The notes beneath the pieces were generated by a model. That model was given only the letters and a program-made list of their open reading frames with translations. It did not search any database and was not told the origin of the DNA. Below, in pieces: positions 42,979 to 49,692 of a stretch of 64,000 bases of DNA; positions within the stretch are counted from its first letter, which is position 1; the number at the start of each line of letters is the position of its first letter. The position numbers and the translations under genes were made by a program. This stretch comes from ECT2AJA-110-A sp035399845 (GTDB lineage: Bacteria > Planctomycetota > Phycisphaerae > UBA1845 > UTPLA1). The stretch is taken from NCBI GenBank assembly GCA_035399845.1, contig DAOPJV010000016.1, forward strand, positions 1-64,000. Direction: 5' to 3'.

Positions 42979-44235
42979 GTGGTTCACCAGTATCCGCAAG
43001 CCGACGGGGCTACGTCACGGCGAAATGCGATCGTGGAAGAAATCGTGGCAATTTGCCAGGTCGTGACTCGAGGACTTTGTCGTGGTGAATGTGAATCCGA
43101 AATCCGATCGCGCATAGCGAATCGCGTAGGGGGGCTGGGCAATCCGGAGCGAGGACTCCTGGTGGACGAAATGCTATCACTGGGAATACGCCGGTGTGTT
43201 ATTGACAGGATCGTAGGTGCCCAAGATCGCGCAGTTGGGGAGCAGGAGCAGCAGGTCCAGAGGCTGGCTGAGTGGCATCCAGTCTCGACGCTGTTCCGCG
43301 AAAACACGGCGATTGTCGCCCTAGTTGCTGAAATCACCCCGGTTCTGAGTGCATTCGTCCCGAGGGATTCGCATCTGGACCAGTCCGATCTGGGCCCGCT
43401 TCGGCGGCTCGTTGAGGCACACAGTGATTTAGAGAGGCATTACCGTCGCGTTCAGGACCTGTTCCTGCCTCACCTTGAGCGCCGTGGTTCGAACGGTCTG
43501 TCGTGGATCTTGTGGGCGTATCAGTCTGGCGTTCGGGACAGGCTTCGGGCGCTGCGACAGGTTCTCAAGGGCGAAATCCGGGGATGGAGCAGGCGCTTGT
43601 TGAAAGCAAGTGCTGTTGCGGCAATCAAGAGCATCAAGATCTCCATCCAGAAGGAAGAGAGTATCCTGTGTCCCATACTGTTGGGAGTATTGGGAAACGA
43701 GGATTGGCTGAACATCTCGCGCGACTCGCAGGAAATAGGGTGGTGTCTGGTGCGGCCCATCACAAGGCCTGACGCAGAGCGTCGCGTACCCTCAGATTCC
43801 GTTAAATTCTCGAGTCAGTCTACGCAATCCGTGTTCGACTCGCCCGGCGGCGGACTTTCGCACAAGGAGTTATCCCGTGTGCTGATTGCTCTGCCGTTTG
43901 ATCTGACGTTTGTTGATGTGAATGATCGTGTCCGGTTCTTTACCGAAGGGCCGGGGCGCGTGTTTCCTCGGAGCCGGTCCATCGTCGGGCGAAGTGTCCT
44001 TCGCTGCCACGCGCCGAAGAGTGTCAAGACTGTCACGCGGATCTTGGAGGATTTTCGGGCTGGGACTCAAGACGTCGCTGAGTTCTGGATGCAATTGGGC
44101 GAACGCTTTATTCATGTGCAGTACCTGGCGATTCGTGCAATCGATGGTCACTATGTGGGGACACTTGAGGTTTCTCAAGACGCGACGAGAATCCGGGCGC
44201 TTGAAGGTGAAAAGCGCACGCTCGAATACTCCTAA
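42979..44235 (+). CDS. DUF438 / hemerythrin-like / PAS domain sensor protein
   Basis: 418 residues from a GTG at 42979, with AGGAG 7 nt upstream. The middle section (HPVSTLFRENTAIVALVAE, then DLERHYRRVQDLFLPHLERR) resembles a hemerythrin HHE bundle fused to DUF438. The C-terminal ~130 residues are a PAS fold: LIALPFDLTFVDVNDRVRFFTEGPGRVFPR and GRSVLRCHAPKSVKTVTRIL. Such proteins are thought to sense oxygen, NO or redox via di-iron or FeS sites; no output domain is visible. It lies 98 bp after the B12-radical SAM gene, same strand. Confidence 0.8.
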   Translation: MVHQYPQADGATSRRNAIVEEIVAICQVVTRGLCRGECESEIRSRIANRVGGLGNPERGLLVDEMLSLGIRRCVIDRIVGAQDRAVGEQEQQVQRLAEWHPVSTLFRENTAIVALVAEITPVLSAFVPRDSHLDQSDLGPLRRLVEAHSDLERHYRRVQDLFLPHLERRGSNGLSWILWAYQSGVRDRLRALRQVLKGEIRGWSRRLLKASAVAAIKSIKISIQKEESILCPILLGVLGNEDWLNISRDSQEIGWCLVRPITRPDAERRVPSDSVKFSSQSTQSVFDSPGGGLSHKELSRVLIALPFDLTFVDVNDRVRFFTEGPGRVFPRSRSIVGRSVLRCHAPKSVKTVTRILEDFRAGTQDVAEFWMQLGERFIHVQYLAIRAIDGHYVGTLEVSQDATRIRALEGEKRTLEYS

Positions 44236-44275
44236 TCCGCTAAGACCTCGATTGTTCCGATCCCGACAAGCGCAA

Positions 44276-46129
44276 TTATTCGAGCATGGTCAGGACGAAC
44301 AAGTTGAGGTCGGAGACGTCGACGACGGCATCGGGATGGAGATTCGCTTCACAGAATGCGGTAGAAGCGGGGCCGTTCGCGTTGTTCAAAAGAACGGTGA
44401 CGAATGCGGTGATGTCGAGGCCGTCGACCAGTCCGTCGTTATTCACGTCCCCTGTGCCGGCGGATGGACAGTATGGAATTGTTGTTTCGGACAGTTCCAT
44501 GAGATGTCCGTAGTGTGGCGGCTGCACGTCGCCGAGGGGGTTGCCGTGCCCGTCCTGCGTCCAACCCTTCGCGTCAACCAGCGCGCGCCAGGCGCGACGG
44601 TAGAGGAGTCGGGCGCGAACGTGGATTTCGCCGGCTTCATTCGGTAATTGGAATGCGTAGTTTGTTGTATCGCTTTCCAGGGCAGCCAGGCGATTGTCAA
44701 AGACGAAACCGACGGCGTCCGTGAAGAACGTCGGCGCGTTGTTCAACGCGTCATGATTCAATTTCGCATAGAGCTTTCCGGGGCGACCACCGTAATAGCC
44801 CAGTGCGGGATCACCGAGCCCGCCCAGGTCATGCACAAACTGACTGCCCGTGTACGGGAGCAGGTCTCCAATCGGATCTTCACCTTCCGGCCATGCCTCG
44901 ACAACGAGAATCATGTTGCGTGTCGTCACGCCTGTTGGGACGTGATGGCCCGTCAGATCGTTGTCGATCGTGACCTCGATTTCGAGTGTCCCTGCTTGGA
45001 CGTTTGTCAACATCGTCATCGTGACGGCATTTTCGAGAAACTGCGGCGTAGTGCCGCGAATGTCGTGCGATCGGATCAGGCTGGGGTCCCGTGTCAGCGG
45101 CGGGATCTGGACCTGGCAGAATTGTGTCTCGCCGGTCGGCGGCATGTGGCAACTGATGCAGTCTGCGTAATAGGGTGACTGCGGATCGGAGTAGGGCGAA
45201 TCGGCCCACTCCGTGTAGGTCGGTTCCGATATCGGGCCGGTATAGGTGTGATTCTCATCCGGATCGCTGCGATCCTGGTGGCAGGCGCCGCAGACTTCCG
45301 CAGACAGCTGCGGTTGGTACGACGCGCGCATCAGGTTGGTCAGATTGACAGTCGTGTCGCCGAGGAGCCCGTATTGCACCTGATGGGGGGACGGTCCCTG
45401 AGGGCGCTGGAACTTGACGGCGCCGGGGAAGATGCCGGGGAAGTCGATCTTGGTGACGTCGATGTCGGCGACTTTGTGGCAAACGTCGCAGGAGATGCCG
45501 TGTGCAGCGGGAGTCGAAGGATAACCCGTATCTTGCGGCCCTTCCATGCGACTGAAAGGCGTGGGAATCCATGATTCCGGCTGATGGCAAGAGGCGCACT
45601 CCGAATTGGGGTTGTTGCCGGCGAACACCGAATCTCGCGTGTAGACGAATCCGCCGAGACCGCCCGGCGTCCCCATGCCGTTGTAGATGTCGTGCACCCA
45701 TGTATTGGTGCCGGCTTTGGCCATCGGTGAGTTGTTCCAATTGGCAAGCTGATTGGGATGGCAGGTTCCGCAGGTCTCAGGTGACATGAATTGATAATTC
45801 GGATCATCCTGCAGGGGGACCTGTGTGAGGAGGATCTCGACGCCGGATGTCGGCGCGGTCAGTGTCACGCCGGCGTTGTAGTATCCCTTGGCGGCGCCGA
45901 CGATCACGAGGGCCTGCCCCTCGGGGATGTCGATGCTGAACGTGCCGTCAATCGCTGCAAATGTTTGGGTCAGCGACGCCTGCAGCGTCACTTTGGCGCC
46001 GGAGATCGGGGCCAGATCCTCGGCGCGCTTCACTGTGCCTGTCACGACATCAGCGCGACTGGCGAGTGGATTCAAAGTGACGATGGCGGAAATCAGCGCG
46101 GCTAGATTGAGGAAACGTCGACGGAACAC
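44276..46129 (-). CDS. Pentaheme c-type cytochrome with N-terminal carboxypeptidase-reg domain and C-terminal dockerin
   Basis: 617 residues from a GTG at 46129; a TTG at 46180 lies upstream of the predicted transcription start and is rejected. Signal peptide MFRRRFLNLAALISAIVTLN. Residues ~25-105 form a carboxypeptidase-regulatory-like beta domain (GTVKRAEDLAPISGAKVTL). Five CxxCH haem sites follow: CGTCH, CASCH, CDVCH, CGACH and CISCH. After a ~180-residue beta region the protein ends with two EF-hand-like dockerin repeats (DVNNDGLVDGLDITAFV and HPDAVVDVSDLNLFVL). It is exported and may be cell-surface bound. It is divergent from the NnrS operon and its promoter holds one of the CTTGA-N8-TCAAG sites. 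Confidence 0.88.
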   Translation of the reverse strand: MFRRRFLNLAALISAIVTLNPLASRADVVTGTVKRAEDLAPISGAKVTLQASLTQTFAAIDGTFSIDIPEGQALVIVGAAKGYYNAGVTLTAPTSGVEILLTQVPLQDDPNYQFMSPETCGTCHPNQLANWNNSPMAKAGTNTWVHDIYNGMGTPGGLGGFVYTRDSVFAGNNPNSECASCHQPESWIPTPFSRMEGPQDTGYPSTPAAHGISCDVCHKVADIDVTKIDFPGIFPGAVKFQRPQGPSPHQVQYGLLGDTTVNLTNLMRASYQPQLSAEVCGACHQDRSDPDENHTYTGPISEPTYTEWADSPYSDPQSPYYADCISCHMPPTGETQFCQVQIPPLTRDPSLIRSHDIRGTTPQFLENAVTMTMLTNVQAGTLEIEVTIDNDLTGHHVPTGVTTRNMILVVEAWPEGEDPIGDLLPYTGSQFVHDLGGLGDPALGYYGGRPGKLYAKLNHDALNNAPTFFTDAVGFVFDNRLAALESDTTNYAFQLPNEAGEIHVRARLLYRRAWRALVDAKGWTQDGHGNPLGDVQPPHYGHLMELSETTIPYCPSAGTGDVNNDGLVDGLDITAFVTVLLNNANGPASTAFCEANLHPDAVVDVSDLNLFVLTMLE

Positions 46130-46163
46130 AATCGGACCCCTGAGTCGAAACGTAAAAGGACTA

Positions 46164-46211
46164 CTTGATCGTGTTGTCAAGAATATACCGCGGAAGTGTC
46201 TTGTGATTCAA
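46164..46211 (-). promoter_or_regulatory. Promoter and Rrf2-type operator of the pentaheme cytochrome gene
   Basis: On the minus strand: -35 TTGAAT (plus-strand 46206-46211), 18-nt spacer, -10 TATATT (46182-46187). The inverted repeat CTTGA-N8-TCAAG (46164-46181 on the plus strand) begins directly downstream of the -10, the position of a repressor operator. The same operator occurs before the NnrS and NXR operons. Confidence 0.7.
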
Positions 46212-46339
46212 GTCCTGTGGAATCGTCGCTTCTGAGAGGGGCACTTCCCGGTCACGTCCGTAGGGCTGGCGACTGACCCTCGTAGCGGAGAATGGGGCCC
46301 TCCGAGCTGGGCTTTCGCGCCACAAGTCGCCATTCGACG

Positions 46340-46391
46340 TTGACACGTCGCCATGCGCAGGCTATTCTTGATCTGTAGGTCAAGAATAGCC
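46340..46391 (+). promoter_or_regulatory. Promoter and operator of the NnrS operon
   Basis: TTGACA (46340-46345), exactly 17 nt, then TATTCT (46363-46368): a good sigma70-type promoter. A perfect 12-bp inverted repeat, GGCTATTCTTGA (46360-46371) and TCAAGAATAGCC (46380-46391) with an 8-nt spacer, covers the -10 and the start site. Its core is the CTTGA-N8-TCAAG site. The NnrS start codon is at 46456. Confidence 0.75.
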
Positions 46392-46455
46392 GTCTGTCGG
46401 TCGATATTCCAGATTGTGCCCGACGAGAGTCGGGGATGGGCGGCGGGAGGCGAAC

Positions 46456-48339
46456 ATGAACTCGACAGTGAATCGGACGCCGACGATTACCGACGACATG
46501 ATGATTCCTGAGGTCCTGCGGGCACTTCCCGCGACGCGCGCTGTATTTGACAAGTACGGGCTTCGCGGCTGTGGCGGGGCTCACGGTCCTGCCGAGTCGT
46601 TGGCGTATTTCGCTCGTGCCCACGGCGTGGATGAAGGTCAGTTGCTGAAGGAACTGAACGCCGCTCGGTTCAGCACGGAAACAGCATCTTCGCATCCGGC
46701 GAATCAGAAGCACTGGCTAGACGAGATGGGTGACAACATCTATCGCCGCTTTTTCAAGGCCGGCATCGTCGTTGTACTGACCGCCGGCGCGGCATGGGGC
46801 GCGTTGCTGTTGCTTCAGATCGGATGGAGCGGCGCCTTCACGAGCGTCTCCATTCATGATATTAACGCACACGGACACGCGCAGATCTTCGGATGGGTCG
46901 GGCTCTTCGTCATGGGATTCGCCTACCAAGCGTTTCCGCGCATGAAGCACACGAATCTGTGGCGACCTGATCTGGCGAACATGAGTTTCTATCTCATGGT
47001 GTTCGGGATTTTCGCCCGAGCCGTGGGCGAGCCGATGTTTGAACGGACCATGTTTCGCGAATTGGCGATTGCCGGTGGGATTGCTGAAATTGCCGCCATT
47101 TTGCTTTTCATCGGCGTCCTGATGCAGACATTTCGCCTGAGCGGAAAGCCGCTCGAGCGGCACGACGCCTATATCCTTGCGGCGCTCGCGTTCTTCTTCC
47201 TCCAAGCCATCGGCGATCTCGGGCTGCTCTGCGCGACGACGGCGGCCGCAAGCAAAGCGGACTTGCTGCGCATCGTGTCGACCTACCAGGCGCCGCTGCG
47301 GGACTTACAGATCCACGGGTTCGCAATGCTGATGATCCTTGGAGTAGGCATACGAATGTTCCCGGCGTTGTTCGGTCTGGCCAAGCCCGGGCGGAAACTG
47401 GTGACGCGTTCTCTCGTCGTTCTCGTCGCCGCCATATGCGGTGAGGCTGCATTTTTCGTGTTGATGCGTCGTACTGGGAATCAGACATTCGTGATTCCGA
47501 TGTACGCATGCATGCTGCTGCTCGCTGGAATCAGCATACTGTTGACGCTTCGCTGGGGGTTGTTGGCCCGGCCGACGGAGTCGGATCGATCCGTCAAGTA
47601 CGTCAGAACGGCGGTTGCGTGGCTGCATACGTCGATGTTCATGCTCGTGCTGTTGCCGCTCTACCTGCGCGTCATCCTGCCGTCGGCGGGGGCGCTCTCG
47701 GCCGGCGGGCAGGAGTCGCTGGCGATTGGTTTTTCGCATGCATACTACGGGGCGGTGCGACATGCGATCACGGTCGGCTTTATCAGCCTGATGATTCTGG
47801 GCATGGCGTCCAAAGTCGTGCCGACGCTGAACGGTGTGGATATTCGTAAGTTGCGATCGCTATGGCTCCCGTTTTTGTTGATCAACATCGGCTGCCTGAT
47901 GCGGGTGTCGTTTCAGATTGCAACGGACTTCGCAGACTGGGCGTATCCGGTGGCGGGTGTCAGCGGGCTGTTGGAATTGACGGCGATTGCGCTCGTCGGA
48001 CTGCATCTGTGGCGCATCATGGCGGGATGGAATCCGTCTGATGAGATCGAGGAACGACCTTCGAGGATTACAGCCGACGACAAGATCGGCCACATTGTGG
48101 AGTGGTTTCCTGAAACCTTGCCTCTGCTGCTTACTAAGGGATTCACGCCGCTGGCCAATCCGGTCATGCGGCGCACCATGGCGAGGACCATTTCGGTGCG
48201 TACGGCCGCGGCGCATCATCAGTTGGATGTCAACCAACTGGTATCGGAGTTGAACCGCGTGGCGTTCAACGAGTCGCCCAATGTCGAAACCGATCGCGAT
48301 CGCGGATCGTTGTCACTGACGGTTCTGAATCATGCCTGA
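46456..48339 (+). CDS. NnrS-type membrane haem/copper protein flanked by two DUF1858 domains
   Basis: 627 residues from the ATG at 46456, with GGGAGG 5 nt upstream. Residues ~8-75 are a DUF1858/ScdA_N-like domain (PEVLRALPATRAVFDKYGLRGCGG). The middle ~430 residues are the 12-helix NnrS core, with INAHGHAQIFGWVGLFVMG, LQIHGFAMLMILGVGIRMFP and YYGAVRHAITVGFISLMILG; the conserved His residues are ligands in the family. A second DUF1858 domain follows (HIVEWFPETLPLLLTKGFTPL). NnrS is linked to relief of nitrosative stress; ScdA/DUF1858 proteins act in FeS repair after NO damage. It leads a unit with the methyltransferase (8-bp overlap) and the Rrf2 gene. Confidence 0.88.
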   Translation: MNSTVNRTPTITDDMMIPEVLRALPATRAVFDKYGLRGCGGAHGPAESLAYFARAHGVDEGQLLKELNAARFSTETASSHPANQKHWLDEMGDNIYRRFFKAGIVVVLTAGAAWGALLLLQIGWSGAFTSVSIHDINAHGHAQIFGWVGLFVMGFAYQAFPRMKHTNLWRPDLANMSFYLMVFGIFARAVGEPMFERTMFRELAIAGGIAEIAAILLFIGVLMQTFRLSGKPLERHDAYILAALAFFFLQAIGDLGLLCATTAAASKADLLRIVSTYQAPLRDLQIHGFAMLMILGVGIRMFPALFGLAKPGRKLVTRSLVVLVAAICGEAAFFVLMRRTGNQTFVIPMYACMLLLAGISILLTLRWGLLARPTESDRSVKYVRTAVAWLHTSMFMLVLLPLYLRVILPSAGALSAGGQESLAIGFSHAYYGAVRHAITVGFISLMILGMASKVVPTLNGVDIRKLRSLWLPFLLINIGCLMRVSFQIATDFADWAYPVAGVSGLLELTAIALVGLHLWRIMAGWNPSDEIEERPSRITADDKIGHIVEWFPETLPLLLTKGFTPLANPVMRRTMARTISVRTAAAHHQLDVNQLVSELNRVAFNESPNVETDRDRGSLSLTVLNHA

Positions 48340-49096
48340 GACCGAGAACGACAAGGCGTTTGACGCGCTGGCGGAACAATACGATCTGATGGTCGATTGG
48401 CCCCGACGGCTCAAGCGTGAGGCGCCTTTCTTTCGATCGCTGTTCGATGAGTTTGCGGTTCGCAGCGTGGCGGACGTCGCATGTGGAACGGGTCATCATG
48501 CCGCCATGTTTCACTCGTGGGGGCTGAAAGTCGAGGCCTCCGATGTCAGCGCAGCGATGATCGACCGTTGTCAGACGTTGCATGGAGAGCCCAACGGACT
48601 CACCTGGTGCTGCCGCTCCTTCACGGAGCCGTCAAATGGAACATTGGTTGACGCTGTGGTTTGCCTTGGAAACTCGCTTGCGCTCGCCGAAAGCAAGCAG
48701 GCCGCCAAGCGTGCCATCGGCGCGATGGTTGGAATCGTGCGTCCCGAAGGCATCGGTGTAATCCAGGTCCTGAATCGGAATGCGATCGTTCTCAACGGCG
48801 TGGCCGTCAAGCGCGTGAGGCGGGGCCGAATCGCTGGGCGCGATACGCTCTTGATTAAGACGATGCACGAATTGAATGGGCGATTGGCGACGACGGTCCT
48901 CGATGTGGATCTCGACAGCGATCCCGCTATGTATCATGCGAAGACGGCCTCGATGCAGGATCTGGGACGACGGGACCTGGAGGCGATGATCTCCGACGCC
49001 GGCGGTTCGGTGTTGAGCGTATGCGGGGCGTATTCGGGGGATGCGTTTGACGAATCGGCTAGTGGAGACATGATACTCGTCTGGCAGCGGAATTGA
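48332..49096 (+). CDS. Class I SAM-dependent methyltransferase in the NnrS unit
   Basis: 254 residues. It overlaps the NnrS stop by 8 bp. Start MPETENDKAFDALAEQYDLMV, then motif I SVADVACGTGHHAAMF, acidic VEASDVS, and the post-motif VCLGNSLAL. It is the small-molecule methyltransferase fold (similar to ubiquinone/tellurite-type enzymes). The substrate is not evident. Its coupling to NnrS and the Rrf2 gene links it to the same response. Confidence 0.8.
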   Translation: MPETENDKAFDALAEQYDLMVDWPRRLKREAPFFRSLFDEFAVRSVADVACGTGHHAAMFHSWGLKVEASDVSAAMIDRCQTLHGEPNGLTWCCRSFTEPSNGTLVDAVVCLGNSLALAESKQAAKRAIGAMVGIVRPEGIGVIQVLNRNAIVLNGVAVKRVRRGRIAGRDTLLIKTMHELNGRLATTVLDVDLDSDPAMYHAKTASMQDLGRRDLEAMISDAGGSVLSVCGAYSGDAFDESASGDMILVWQRN

Positions 49097-49107
49097 GTTC
49101 TCCGTTT

Positions 49108-49131
49108 GCCGGGGGCGCGATCGCCCCCGGC
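49108..49131 (+). terminator. GC-rich hairpin between the methyltransferase and Rrf2 genes
   Basis: GCCGGGGGCG (49108-49117) pairs with CGCCCCCGGC (49122-49131), 10 bp with a CGAT loop. No T-run follows. It may partly end the NnrS-methyltransferase transcript or lower expression of the regulator gene 46 bp downstream. Confidence 0.5.
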
Positions 49132-49176
49132 GCCGAAATGTCAGTCGGGGTCGTCGGAGAACCAAGAAGAACAGTC

Positions 49177-49611
49177 ATGCTGTCAGTAACCGCCCAATAC
49201 GCCTTGAGAGCATTCGCTTACATCGCCGATCAGGAAGGTGATCAGCCAGTCCTGACGAAGGACATTGCGGCAAATACGGGCGTGCCGTCGCAGTACCTGT
49301 CGAGGATTCTCAACAACGCCGTGCGTGCGGGTCTGCTCACGTCAACGCGGGGAGTGGGCGGCGGATTTCGGCTGACACGGCCGAGCGAGAAAATCAAGCT
49401 GATCGATATTCTCTCCAACTACGACGACCTGCTGGATCGCTCAAAGTGTCCATTCGGCCAGCCGCGGTGCAATGACGACAACCCGTGCGGCTTTCACGAG
49501 CACTGGAAGCCGATTTCGATGGCGTTTCGTGAAATGCTCAACGAAACGACGATTGCAGACGTCGGCGTAGAAGGTCTTGGTGGCCACCGACGGCGTCAGC
49601 AGAAGCGGTAG
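49177..49611 (+). CDS. Rrf2-family iron-sulfur/NO-responsive transcriptional regulator
   Basis: 144 residues from the ATG at 49177 (MLSVTAQYALRAFAYIADQ). The winged helix is typical of Rrf2: DIAANTGVPSQYLSRILNNAVRAGLLTSTRGVGGGFRL in conserved pieces. Three Cys follow in DRSKCPFGQPRC and NDDNPCGFH, spaced C-x6-C-x5-C, where IscR, NsrR and RirA place an FeS cluster. The charged tail is not conserved. This is the likely regulator of the CTTGA-N8-TCAAG sites at 46164, 46367 and 49632: the last lies only 20 bp after its stop and the gene sits between two target operons. Its signal is probably NO or redox via the cluster. Confidence 0.85.
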   Translation: MLSVTAQYALRAFAYIADQEGDQPVLTKDIAANTGVPSQYLSRILNNAVRAGLLTSTRGVGGGFRLTRPSEKIKLIDILSNYDDLLDRSKCPFGQPRCNDDNPCGFHEHWKPISMAFREMLNETTIADVGVEGLGGHRRRQQKR

Positions 49612-49631
49612 TCCCTTTTTTTGAGATAATA

Positions 49632-49662
49632 CTTGACCTGTCGATCAAGAAGTACGTAATAT
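49632..49662 (+). promoter_or_regulatory. Promoter and Rrf2-type operator of the NXR operon
   Basis: TTGACC (49633-49638), 18-nt spacer, TAATAT (49657-49662): a plausible sigma70-type promoter. CTTGA (49632-49636) and TCAAG (49645-49649), 8 nt apart, form the operator, which covers the -35 and the first half of the spacer. Its centre (CCTGTCGA) resembles that of the NnrS site (TCTGTAGG). Confidence 0.72.
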
Positions 49663-49692
49663 GCGGATTCGGACCAATGGAGGATTTGCTCC

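Noticed and set aside
46130..46180. TTG start at 46180 for the pentaheme cytochrome
   Set aside because: It lies inside the operator and upstream of the expected transcription start; a GTG at 46129 gives a normal signal peptide.
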